This document shows, piece after piece, positions 35,845 through 43,130 of a DNA stretch of 64,000 nt. A program made the position numbers and the translations under genes. The stretch is from a marine gamma proteobacterium HTCC2080. Its GTDB lineage: Bacteria > Pseudomonadota > Gammaproteobacteria > Pseudomonadales > Halieaceae. The notes under the pieces are model-generated. The model worked only from the letters and a program-made list of their open reading frames with translations, was not told the DNA's origin and made no database searches. Numbering within the stretch: position 1 is the first letter of the stretch; each line of letters starts with the position of its first letter. The DNA lies in assembly GCA_000169115.1 (NCBI GenBank), contig AAVV01000009.1, positions 109,244 to 173,243 on the forward strand. The letters run 5' to 3'.

Positions 35845-36807
35845 ATGTTTCGATGGAAAAAGCTTGGCAAAGTTTTTACGCCTCAAAAAATAAAAGGGCG
35901 ACCTTGGCTGAAAGAATTTGCGCAAGCCCCCGCCACCCTAATCTTCGAAGATTTTGTGCGGGTATATTTTTCATGCCGCCCAGCTCGGGATGAAAGTGGG
36001 CAGTACGTGAGCTATTCAGCCTATGTCGATCTCGATCGCGAAAACCTCTTTAATGTTCGAGCCGTTAGCGAATCCCCAATATTGCCTCTGGGGGGGCTCG
36101 GTGAGTTTGATGAGTTTGGCTCTTACCCCGTTTCAGTAATCCGAGAAAGTGATGGTGTGAGAGCTTACTATGGTGGATGGACCCGCTGTTCCTCGACTCC
36201 GTATACGGTCGCCATCGGTCATGCATTTAGCGAGGACGGCGGCAAAAGTTTCAAGCGTGCTGGTCCAGGTCCTATACTTTCACAGACCCCCCATGAGCCT
36301 TTTGTTTTGAGCGGGCCAAAGATTCGTCGCTTCGGCGATGAACAGCAGTTGTTTTATGTTGCCGGTATTGGCTGGGAAATGCATGATGGGCGTGCAGAGT
36401 CCATTTATCGCATCCGAGTAGCGACATCTAAAAATGGCTCTAACTGGAAGCGTGATGGACGAGATTTGATCCCTATTAAATTGGACGAAAAGGAGTGTCA
36501 GGCTAGTCCAGACGTTATTCGCGCGGACAATAAGTACCATATGTTTTTCTGTTACAAACATGGTGTGGACTTCCGCAATTCTAGCCGAGGGTATCGGATA
36601 GGCTACGCATACTCGGATACCCTAGTTGACTGGATTCGCAGGGATGATTTGGCGGGCATAGACGTGTCTCTAGAAGGATGGGACAGCGAGTCCATAGCGT
36701 ATCCGCATGTCTTCGAGTTAGACGGCAATTACTTTATGCTTTATTTGGGCAATGAAGTTGGACGGTATGGGTTTGGTTTGGCGATTCTTGAGGGTGGCTT
36801 TACTTGA
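35845..36807 (+). CDS. Glycosidase-like five-bladed beta-propeller protein, copy 1
   Basis: A 320-residue cytoplasmic protein with repeated blade motifs (VRVYFSCRPARDE, GVRAYYGGWTRCSS, GKSFKRAGPGPIL, HMFFCYKHGVDFR, YFMLYLGNEVGRYGFGLA), in the style of GH43/GH32/GH130 propellers. Acidic residues recur at the blade starts (QASPDVI, EFDEFGSYP, HEPFVLSGP). It may be a glycoside phosphorylase, transglycosidase or carbohydrate-binding enzyme acting during glycan assembly; no signal peptide is present. It starts three bases after the WbqC-like gene. The next gene encodes a clear paralogue, roughly one third identical by eye with the same order of motifs. Confidence 0.7.
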   Translation: MFRWKKLGKVFTPQKIKGRPWLKEFAQAPATLIFEDFVRVYFSCRPARDESGQYVSYSAYVDLDRENLFNVRAVSESPILPLGGLGEFDEFGSYPVSVIRESDGVRAYYGGWTRCSSTPYTVAIGHAFSEDGGKSFKRAGPGPILSQTPHEPFVLSGPKIRRFGDEQQLFYVAGIGWEMHDGRAESIYRIRVATSKNGSNWKRDGRDLIPIKLDEKECQASPDVIRADNKYHMFFCYKHGVDFRNSSRGYRIGYAYSDTLVDWIRRDDLAGIDVSLEGWDSESIAYPHVFELDGNYFMLYLGNEVGRYGFGLAILEGGFT

Positions 36808-36852
36808 CTCTCGAAACACTCTCCGCTGCTAGGCCTCTAGAGGGGCAATGCA

Positions 36853-37806
36853 ATGGAATTTGAGAAGCTAGGTAAAATTTTCTCACCAAAAGACCACAAT
36901 CTTTTCACAAATTTAGGTGAGTTTGCTCAGTCACCACAAGCCATAGTTTTCGACGATCGAGTGCGAATATTTTTTTCAACTCGGGAAAAGGACGGTGAAC
37001 ATACCTTTAAGAGTCATCCTTGCTATGTTGATTTTGATCTCACATTTAGCCGAATTTTAGGGGTCGCTGATCGGCCTCTAATCGGTCTGGGTGATCGTGG
37101 CTGTTTTGACGAGCACGGTATTTTCCCTCTAAGCCCTTTTTTTGCTGGAGATAAGGTTTACGCTTTTACAACTGGGTGGACTCGCCGGGTCTCAGTATCG
37201 ACAGATTCCGGCGTGGGACTGGCCATAAGTCGTGATCGTGGCCGTACATTTGAAAAATATGGCCGAGGGCCGGTGCTTGGCCCGTCTGTTGATGAACCTT
37301 TTCTAGTCAGTGACGGTTATGTGATCGAACACGAGGGTCAATACCACATGTGGTACATCTACGGGCAGCGTTGGATTACCAAAGTTCCCGGTGCCCCTCC
37401 GGATAGGGTTTATAAAATTGCGCACGCGACATCCCACGATTTAATAACGTGGAAGAGGTCTGGTATTCCGATAATTGCCGACCAGTTAGATCGCGACGAA
37501 TGCCAAGCTTTGCCGAGCGTGATAAATAATGAGGGTGTGTTTATCATGGCTTATTGCTATCGACACGCAACAAGTTTTCGACATGACTCTAACCGCGGCT
37601 ATCGCCTTGGATGTGCAGTGAGTACAGATCTTACGAACTGGAAAGTTGAAGATTTAGAGCTGGTTGGTGATAGTAACAACAACCCTTGGGATGTGGATAT
37701 GCAGTGTTATCCCTGCTTATTTAAGCTAAGCGGTCAAATTTACATGTTATACAATGGCAATGAGTTTGGCCGCCACGGCTTTGGTTTGGCGCGTCTTACA
37801 GTCTAA
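36853..37806 (+). CDS. Glycosidase-like five-bladed beta-propeller protein, copy 2
   Basis: A 317-residue paralogue of the preceding protein. The shared landmarks are the N-terminal EKLGKIFSPKDHN, FAQSPQAIVFDDRVRIFFSTRE, FDEHGIFPLSP, FTTGWTRRVS, DEPFLVSDGYVIE, DRDECQALPSVI, CYRHATSFRHDSNRGYRLG and YMLYNGNEFGRHGFGLARL. The conserved Asp, Glu and Arg/His residues in both copies suggest both are active, or that they form a heterodimer. There is a 45-base gap after copy 1 and no signal peptide. The fold assignment is by motif style; the activity is unknown. Confidence 0.7.
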   Translation: MEFEKLGKIFSPKDHNLFTNLGEFAQSPQAIVFDDRVRIFFSTREKDGEHTFKSHPCYVDFDLTFSRILGVADRPLIGLGDRGCFDEHGIFPLSPFFAGDKVYAFTTGWTRRVSVSTDSGVGLAISRDRGRTFEKYGRGPVLGPSVDEPFLVSDGYVIEHEGQYHMWYIYGQRWITKVPGAPPDRVYKIAHATSHDLITWKRSGIPIIADQLDRDECQALPSVINNEGVFIMAYCYRHATSFRHDSNRGYRLGCAVSTDLTNWKVEDLELVGDSNNNPWDVDMQCYPCLFKLSGQIYMLYNGNEFGRHGFGLARLTV

Positions 37807-37831
37807 CTTTTTAAGCGAAGGCGGAAGATCG

Positions 37832-38395
37832 ATGAAAATTATGGGAAGTGCGCTCTATTTGAGGGCGATTGAAAGAACCGATCTCCCTACGCTAGTGTCT
37901 TGGGCGAACGACCCGGTAGTGCAGGATGGGATCGGGGAAATCCATTTCCCGAGCTCACTGGCGTTTCATGAATCATGGTTCGAGGCGCAGTTAAACGATC
38001 CTTCAAACCAGCGCTTCGTGGTGCAGATCCCCGACGGAGACATTATAGGGCTATCCAGCTTAATTAATATCGACTGGCGCAATCGGCATGCCTGGCATGG
38101 ATTGATCATTGGTGATGCTAGTCATCGTGGTAAGAGTTTCGGTGTCGATGCAATTATGGCTACGATGAAATACGCGTTTGATGAGTTGAATCTGGTGCGG
38201 CTGGATGGATCCATGATTGAGTACAATGAGCGATCAATTGCGGCTTATTGCGGCCCCAAATTGGGATGGCGTGAGGAGGGGCGTAAGCGAAATTATTTTT
38301 ATCGGAAAGGTCGTTTTTGGGATCAGGTGATCGTAGGCGTGACTCGCGAGGATTACGAGATCGTTTGCGAGACTACTGGATATTGGAATGAGTGA
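37832..38395 (+). CDS. GNAT acetyltransferase (RimJ/RimL-like), nucleotide-sugar type
   Basis: A 187-residue GNAT enzyme: LYLRAIERTDLPTLVSWANDP at the N-terminus, RFVVQIPDGDIIGLSSL, the acetyl-CoA loop HRGKSFGVDAIMAT (degenerate R-G-x-S-x-G) and LVRLDGSMIEYNERSIAAYCGPKLGWREEG. The arrangement resembles PseH and other N-acetyltransferases of 4-amino-sugars. The start at 37832 has a GCGGAAG site and gives the common family start; the longer frame overlaps copy 2 of the propeller. With the DegT gene it would make an N-acylated amino sugar. It overlaps the methyltransferase gene by eight bases. Confidence 0.82.
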   Translation: MKIMGSALYLRAIERTDLPTLVSWANDPVVQDGIGEIHFPSSLAFHESWFEAQLNDPSNQRFVVQIPDGDIIGLSSLINIDWRNRHAWHGLIIGDASHRGKSFGVDAIMATMKYAFDELNLVRLDGSMIEYNERSIAAYCGPKLGWREEGRKRNYFYRKGRFWDQVIVGVTREDYEIVCETTGYWNE

Positions 38396-39152
38396 TTCAA
38401 CTCCGAACAAGCCTAGTCGGGATTATGACCGAGAGCAGAGGGATGGATCAGGATCGCACTATGCATACGGTTTTGACACAGACGTTATGCATCCCTTCAT
38501 GATGCGCTCGTTCACTCCGTTCCTGAGGGTTGGAAGTTGTTTGGAGCTGGGCTGCTCAAAAGGCGAGTTTACCCTACACCTACAACAGCACTTCGATGAC
38601 ATTAGTTGCGTTGAGGCCTCAGGGCAGGCAATTACGATTGCCAGGCAAAAGCTGGATGACAAGGTCGAGTTGCATCACGCCACTTTCGAGGCAGCTACAT
38701 TGCCTCGTGATTACAACAACGTAGTCCTAACCCACGTGCTTGAACATTTAGACGATCCGGTAGCTGTAATGCGCCGAATCAACGACGAATGGTTGGCTGA
38801 TGAGGGCCGGTTTTTTCTGGTGTGCCCTAACGCTAATGCGCCATCACGGCAAATTGCAGTCAAAATGGGCCTCATTTCTCACAACTCAGCGGTTACCCCT
38901 CCAGAGGCCGAACACGGGCACCGCTGTACCTACACGCTCGACACCCTCGAGAGGGATGCCACAGCTGCGGGGCTGAAGGTTATCCACCGGTCGGGTATTT
39001 TCTTCAAAGCACTTGCAAACTTTCAGTGGGATCGGCTCCTGCAGACTGATATCGTATCGCCCGAGTATCTTGAGGGATGTTATGCGTTGGGCCAGCAATA
39101 CCCCGATTTATGTTCCAGTATTTTTTTGGTGTGTGAGCGCGGAAGCACTTAG
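38388..39152 (+). CDS. Class I SAM-dependent methyltransferase
   Basis: A 254-residue methyltransferase. Motif I is CLELGCSKGEFTLHL (about residues 52-66), the ribose-binding acidic residue lies in CVEASGQAI, and motif II is NNVVLTHVLEHLDDPVAVMRRI (about 108-129). Further on FFLVCPNANAPSRQIAVKMG and HGHRCTYTLDTLERDATAAGL are shared with sugar- and lipid-modifying O-methyltransferases of glycan clusters. It might methylate a sugar within the chain or its end, as WbdD-type enzymes do in O8/O9 antigens. It is the last gene before a 205-base gap that precedes Wzm, so two transcription units are possible. Confidence 0.85.
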   Translation: MSDSTPNKPSRDYDREQRDGSGSHYAYGFDTDVMHPFMMRSFTPFLRVGSCLELGCSKGEFTLHLQQHFDDISCVEASGQAITIARQKLDDKVELHHATFEAATLPRDYNNVVLTHVLEHLDDPVAVMRRINDEWLADEGRFFLVCPNANAPSRQIAVKMGLISHNSAVTPPEAEHGHRCTYTLDTLERDATAAGLKVIHRSGIFFKALANFQWDRLLQTDIVSPEYLEGCYALGQQYPDLCSSIFLVCERGST

Positions 39153-39357
39153 AAAATACCTGAGCCGCCCAAGCAGTCAGTACAGCGACAGGCGGCAGTA
39201 ACCATCTAAGACACGTCTTTTCAATCAAATGTGTAGACAGCTTTTATTCGAGAGCGACCCGAGCGCGCCTGCTAGGGGTATAAAGCCACTACGAACTTTT
39301 AGTAAAGCATAGTAACCTTGCGCGCTAAATCTTCACCGAGATGAAAGTAATTTTGCT

Positions 39358-40155
39358 ATGCCGCTGATGATTAGAGCCCTTTGGGGTTACCGACAATTTA
39401 TTGTATCCAGCGTGCAGCGTGAAATTCAGACTCGGTACAGAGCTTCGCTGCTGGGTGCATTTTGGACCGTTGCCCAACCTCTTGCGCTAGTTGTCATTTA
39501 CACAGTCATTTTCGGGCAACTTTTGGGGGCGCGCTTACCCGGGCATGATGCGGTGCCGTACGCCTTTAGCATTTACTTATGCGCAGGTGTTATCACTTGG
39601 ACGCTTTTTACAGAAATGCTGACACAGCTTTCGACAGTATTTCTCGATAATTCGACGCTTATTAAAAAAACCGCGTTTCCGCGAATTTGTCTTCCGGCCA
39701 TCGTGACCGGTACCGCATTGGTGAATTTCTGCATTATTCTCACTTTGTATCTAGGTTTTTTATGGTGGGTTGATCACCTGCCGGGCATGGTCTTTTTAGC
39801 GATTATCCCCTTGGTCGTTCTGCAAATATTGTTTGCATTGGGCCTGGGGATTTTGTTGGGCACCGCTAACGTTTTTTTTAGAGATGTGGCTCAGTTTGTT
39901 GGTGTGCTGCTGCAGTTTTGGTTTTGGCTGACACCCATTGTTTACCCAGCAGACATTGTACCCGAGCGTTTTCAGGGGTTGCTGGCCCTTAACCCTTTCA
40001 AGTCGTTAATAATGGCTTATCAGGGTATTTTTCTTGACCAGCAGTGGCCCGATTTTTCGAGCTTATTACCATTGGCTTTGATGACAGCGTTCTTGTTAAC
40101 GGTTGGGCTTTGGTTTTTTCTTCGGCGAGCCGGCGAAATGGTGGATGAACTCTGA
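39358..40155 (+). CDS. wzm: O-antigen/capsule ABC transporter permease, Wzm type
   Basis: A 265-residue ABC-2 permease with six transmembrane segments (about residues 34-56, 68-90, 108-130, 145-168, 178-198 and 232-255). The N-terminus VQREIQTRYRASLLGAFWTVAQPL is characteristic of Wzm/KpsM, as is PFPR-type LIKKTAFPRICLP and the final RAGEMVDEL. It exports undecaprenyl-linked polysaccharide chains. The stop codon shares one base with the start of the Wzt gene (TGATG). The ATG at 39358 is used; in-frame ATGs follow at residues 3-4 and I cannot choose between them by ribosome site. Confidence 0.88.
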   Translation: MPLMIRALWGYRQFIVSSVQREIQTRYRASLLGAFWTVAQPLALVVIYTVIFGQLLGARLPGHDAVPYAFSIYLCAGVITWTLFTEMLTQLSTVFLDNSTLIKKTAFPRICLPAIVTGTALVNFCIILTLYLGFLWWVDHLPGMVFLAIIPLVVLQILFALGLGILLGTANVFFRDVAQFVGVLLQFWFWLTPIVYPADIVPERFQGLLALNPFKSLIMAYQGIFLDQQWPDFSSLLPLALMTAFLLTVGLWFFLRRAGEMVDEL

Positions 40156-41426
40156 TGACGAACAGCCTGCATGTAGACGGTGTTAGTAAGGCGTTTCGTC
40201 GCTATCCCTCCCAGTGGGCGCGAGCTAGAGAGTGGTTTTTCGGTGGGCAGACTCACGAGCTAATCTGGGTGCTTCGTGATATCAGTTTTGAGATTCCAAA
40301 GGGCTGTGCTGTGGGCATTTTGGGTGTCAACGGTGCGGGTAAAAGTACCCTACTCAAAATTATTACGGGTACCACTGCGGCTACTACTGGGGCTGTAAGG
40401 GTGAGTGGCCGCGTGGCAGCATTGCTCGAATTGGGGTTGGGCTTTCATGGAGAGTTCACCGGACGACAAAATGCACGGATGTCAGGGCAAATGTTGGGAT
40501 TGGATCTGGCTGAAATTGACGCGGCCCTGCCTGAAATTGAGTCCTTTGCGGGCATTGGTGATTTCATAGACCAGCCCGTACGCACGTACTCAAGTGGTAT
40601 GCAGATGCGACTGGCATTCTCTGTTGCAACCGCCGTTCGGCCGGATGTTCTGATTATCGATGAGGCCCTGTCGGTGGGAGATGCAGCCTTTCAGCGTAAA
40701 TGCTTTCAGCGAATTGAAGCCTACCAACAATTGGGTACGACCTTGCTGTTTGTCAGCCACGATTCCGAGGCGGTAAAGCGGTTATGCGATCGGGCCGTTT
40801 TTATCCACAAAGGGCGTATTGCCAGCGAAGGGCCCCCTCGAGCGGTTTGTGATGCCTACGAGCGACAGGTGTTTGGCGGCGGCGAGTCAGTGCATCCGTC
40901 TCCCGACCTGGAGCCCGATCCAACCCCGGCTACAGCGGCGTACTTTGACGATGCTCTGACGCCCGATTGCGAGCAACGTTACGGTAATGGCGAGGCCGAA
41001 ATCGAGGCTTGCTGGTTGGAAAATACTGATGGCAACCGCGTGAATATTGTAACTGCAGGGGACACGTTGTTTTGGTGCTACCGGGTCAGGTTTGAGCAAG
41101 CTGTTGACAGGCCGGTTTATGCCATGATGCTTAAGACCACTGATGGAAAGGCTGTTTTCGGCACGGACACGGCCACGCTCACCCCCGATGCAGAGTCGGG
41201 CGCTCCTAACCAATGTGTTGAGGCGCGCTTTCAATTTGTGGCGAGTCTAGCCGCTGGCAATTATTTTTTAAACGCGGGTGTCCGCAGGGACAGCGTTGAT
41301 GAAACAGTGTTTATGTGTCGTCGTGTCGATGCGGGGGTGCTTCGTGTCATGAATGGATCAGAAAGCACTGCGGCCGTGGGGCCTGCCGATCTTCGTGCGC
41401 AATGGCGCTCAGTCGCAGTGGACTAA
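40155..41426 (+). CDS. wzt: O-antigen ABC transporter ATPase with sugar-binding C-terminal domain, Wzt type
   Basis: A 423-residue ATPase. The N-terminal nucleotide-binding domain (about 1-240) has Walker A GVNGAGKST near residue 58, signature YSSGMQMRLAFS near 142 and Walker B VLIIDEALSVGD near 165. After a linker, residues about 265-415 form a beta-sandwich like the Wzt C-terminal domain (EIEACWLENTDGNRVNIV, LFWCYRVRFEQAV, GNYFLNAGVRRD). In E. coli O8/O9 this domain binds the modified, capped chain end and licenses export. Its presence implies that the glycan here has a terminal modification, and the next gene or the methyltransferase is a candidate to add it. Confidence 0.88.
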   Translation: MTNSLHVDGVSKAFRRYPSQWARAREWFFGGQTHELIWVLRDISFEIPKGCAVGILGVNGAGKSTLLKIITGTTAATTGAVRVSGRVAALLELGLGFHGEFTGRQNARMSGQMLGLDLAEIDAALPEIESFAGIGDFIDQPVRTYSSGMQMRLAFSVATAVRPDVLIIDEALSVGDAAFQRKCFQRIEAYQQLGTTLLFVSHDSEAVKRLCDRAVFIHKGRIASEGPPRAVCDAYERQVFGGGESVHPSPDLEPDPTPATAAYFDDALTPDCEQRYGNGEAEIEACWLENTDGNRVNIVTAGDTLFWCYRVRFEQAVDRPVYAMMLKTTDGKAVFGTDTATLTPDAESGAPNQCVEARFQFVASLAAGNYFLNAGVRRDSVDETVFMCRRVDAGVLRVMNGSESTAAVGPADLRAQWRSVAVD

Positions 41427-41432
41427 TAAATT

Positions 41433-43130
41433 ATGAGCAGTCCGATATTTATACATTCTATGTTCCGTGCAGGAAGCACCTACTTATTTTCAGTGTTTCG
41501 CCGTGCTGAGGAGCAGTATCGCTGCTACTACGAACCCTTGCACGAGCGGGTAGCCTGGGCAGCTAAAGATGTGAGCCGTCTGGGACTGGAGAGCTCTGAG
41601 GCTCTGAAATTACGTCATCCGCAACTCGACAAGCCCTACTTTGAAGAGCTGAAAGATAGTTGGCATTTTTGGAAGGATGCCATTTTGCCCGATATGGTTT
41701 ACGGAGGATATTTTTCGAAGGACGCGCAATCAGCGGGCGTACCATTTTACCGAGCGTTACTGGGTGCCGCAGGACCAAGGCCAGTTTTCTGTGACTGCCG
41801 CACCAGTGGCCGTATCGGTACCCTAAAACGTGAGCTTGGGGGGCAACATATATTCTTGTGGCGTAACCCCTGGGACCAATGGTGGTCCTATCAACTGGAC
41901 GATTACTTTGAGACTGCAAATCAAATCATTCTGCACGCTCAGCCATTACCCAAAGCTCTGGCTAATCTCGCGAGAACGAGAGTAATAGGTGGTGGCAACG
42001 GCGAGGGTTATTCGGAATTACGCGATGAATACTTATCGAGGCCGCTGGCATTCGGTGACAGATATACACTGTTCTACCTTCTATGGTGTTTGGCACTCAA
42101 AGAAGGCCTCGATTATGCGGATTACCGATTAAATATAGATACCCTGTGCCGTGGTGACGGCACGGCTGCAGTGGTCGAAGAAGACCTTGCGCGGCTTGGT
42201 ATCGATGGCTTGAGTTTCGCTGATGCGCAGTGTCCGGTTAGCGTGTATTCGCCCGAGGAGCAGGCTCAGTTCGAGAACTTGGAGAACCATGTTCACGGCC
42301 AATTGATTGAATCTGGCTGGACTGAGGACGAGCTCAACGAGGTGCTCGCAGAGCGGGAATTGCACCGACCAAAGCGTATGGCTCCTGAGCCGAATCGGGT
42401 ATCAAAGCAGTTTGCGCGTCAACGACAGTTAACCCAGAATTTAATGAAGGCTCGGTCAGAGCAAGCCACCCAGCATACTGAATTTGCGCGTCAGCAGTCG
42501 ACTGAGATTATGCGCCTAGACAGTTTACGTGCGGGAGCTGAGGAGAACTTTGAGCGGGCGTCGACTGAGCTGGCCGATGCTAGGCAAGACTTGGAAGCAA
42601 GCAACGCGGAGCTCGAATCAAAGAACTCGGAGCTCGAATCAAAGAACGCGGAGCTCGAATCAAAGAACTCGGAGCTCGAATTAAAGAACTCGGAGCTCGA
42701 ATTATTGGGAGTCGAGTTGATTCAATCTCAAGCTCGCCTTGGGAGAATGACGGAGCTGTCGGGTGCCCTAAACCATGAAGTCGAACAGCTTAAAGGTATG
42801 TACGCGGAGGTACTGCGCAGTTGGTCTTGGCGGCTGACTTTGCCATTGCGTTGGTTGGGTATGGCGGGTCTTGTGCTAACAGGACGTCGGCCTTTTCGGA
42901 AGTCTGTGGTTCAGATCATAAGCGGTATCTTGGTACGTTTCCCGCGATTTAGTCGCAGCATGCGTCGTCTGCTGAGTTTGGTGCCCCCGCTTTACAATCG
43001 GGTTATAGCGTTACTCGACGGCCCGGTTGAAGCATCGCCAGTGCTTGGTCCTGCAGGCTTAAATCACAGGGCACGCAACATTCATGCTCGGTTATGTGAG
43101 CGCCTAGGGCTCAAAGTTGAGGACCTTTAA
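41433..43130 (+). CDS. Sulfotransferase-like protein with C-terminal coiled coil
   Basis: A 565-residue protein. Residues about 4-290 resemble a PAPS-dependent sulfotransferase: the phosphate-binding 5' loop SMFRAGSTYLFSVF (residues about 9-22), and HIFLWRNPWDQWWSYQL near 149, which fits the 3'-phosphate motif (R-x-P). Residues about 310-450 are coiled coil, with five heptads N-(S/A)-E-L-E-(S/L)-K at 391-425 encoded by 21-base DNA repeats. The C-terminal 115 residues are basic and hydrophobic (SWSWRLTLPLRWLG then QIISGILVRFPRF), like membrane-anchoring tails in glycosyltransferase clusters. It sits six bases after wzt and overlaps the triple glycosyltransferase gene (TAATG). It may be a chain terminator with a ruler, like WbdD. 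The sulfotransferase call is moderate. Confidence 0.65.
   Translation: MSSPIFIHSMFRAGSTYLFSVFRRAEEQYRCYYEPLHERVAWAAKDVSRLGLESSEALKLRHPQLDKPYFEELKDSWHFWKDAILPDMVYGGYFSKDAQSAGVPFYRALLGAAGPRPVFCDCRTSGRIGTLKRELGGQHIFLWRNPWDQWWSYQLDDYFETANQIILHAQPLPKALANLARTRVIGGGNGEGYSELRDEYLSRPLAFGDRYTLFYLLWCLALKEGLDYADYRLNIDTLCRGDGTAAVVEEDLARLGIDGLSFADAQCPVSVYSPEEQAQFENLENHVHGQLIESGWTEDELNEVLAERELHRPKRMAPEPNRVSKQFARQRQLTQNLMKARSEQATQHTEFARQQSTEIMRLDSLRAGAEENFERASTELADARQDLEASNAELESKNSELESKNAELESKNSELELKNSELELLGVELIQSQARLGRMTELSGALNHEVEQLKGMYAEVLRSWSWRLTLPLRWLGMAGLVLTGRRPFRKSVVQIISGILVRFPRFSRSMRRLLSLVPPLYNRVIALLDGPVEASPVLGPAGLNHRARNIHARLCERLGLKVEDL
42603..42707 (+). repeat. Five 21-bp tandem repeats encoding coiled-coil heptads
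   Basis: Units at 42603, 42624, 42645, 42666 and 42687; the first four are alternately AAC-GCG or AAC-TCG followed by GAGCTCGAATCAAAG or, in the later ones, ...GAATTAAAG. They differ by only 1-3 bases, so the array is recent and could gain or lose whole heptads without breaking the frame. Confidence 0.95.

Noticed and set aside
40887..41234. Minus-strand frame opposite the Wzt C-terminal domain
   Set aside because: Shadow of a confidently assigned gene.
42603..42707. CRISPR-like regular repeats
   Set aside because: Units are directly adjacent without spacers and lie in frame in a coiled-coil coding region.
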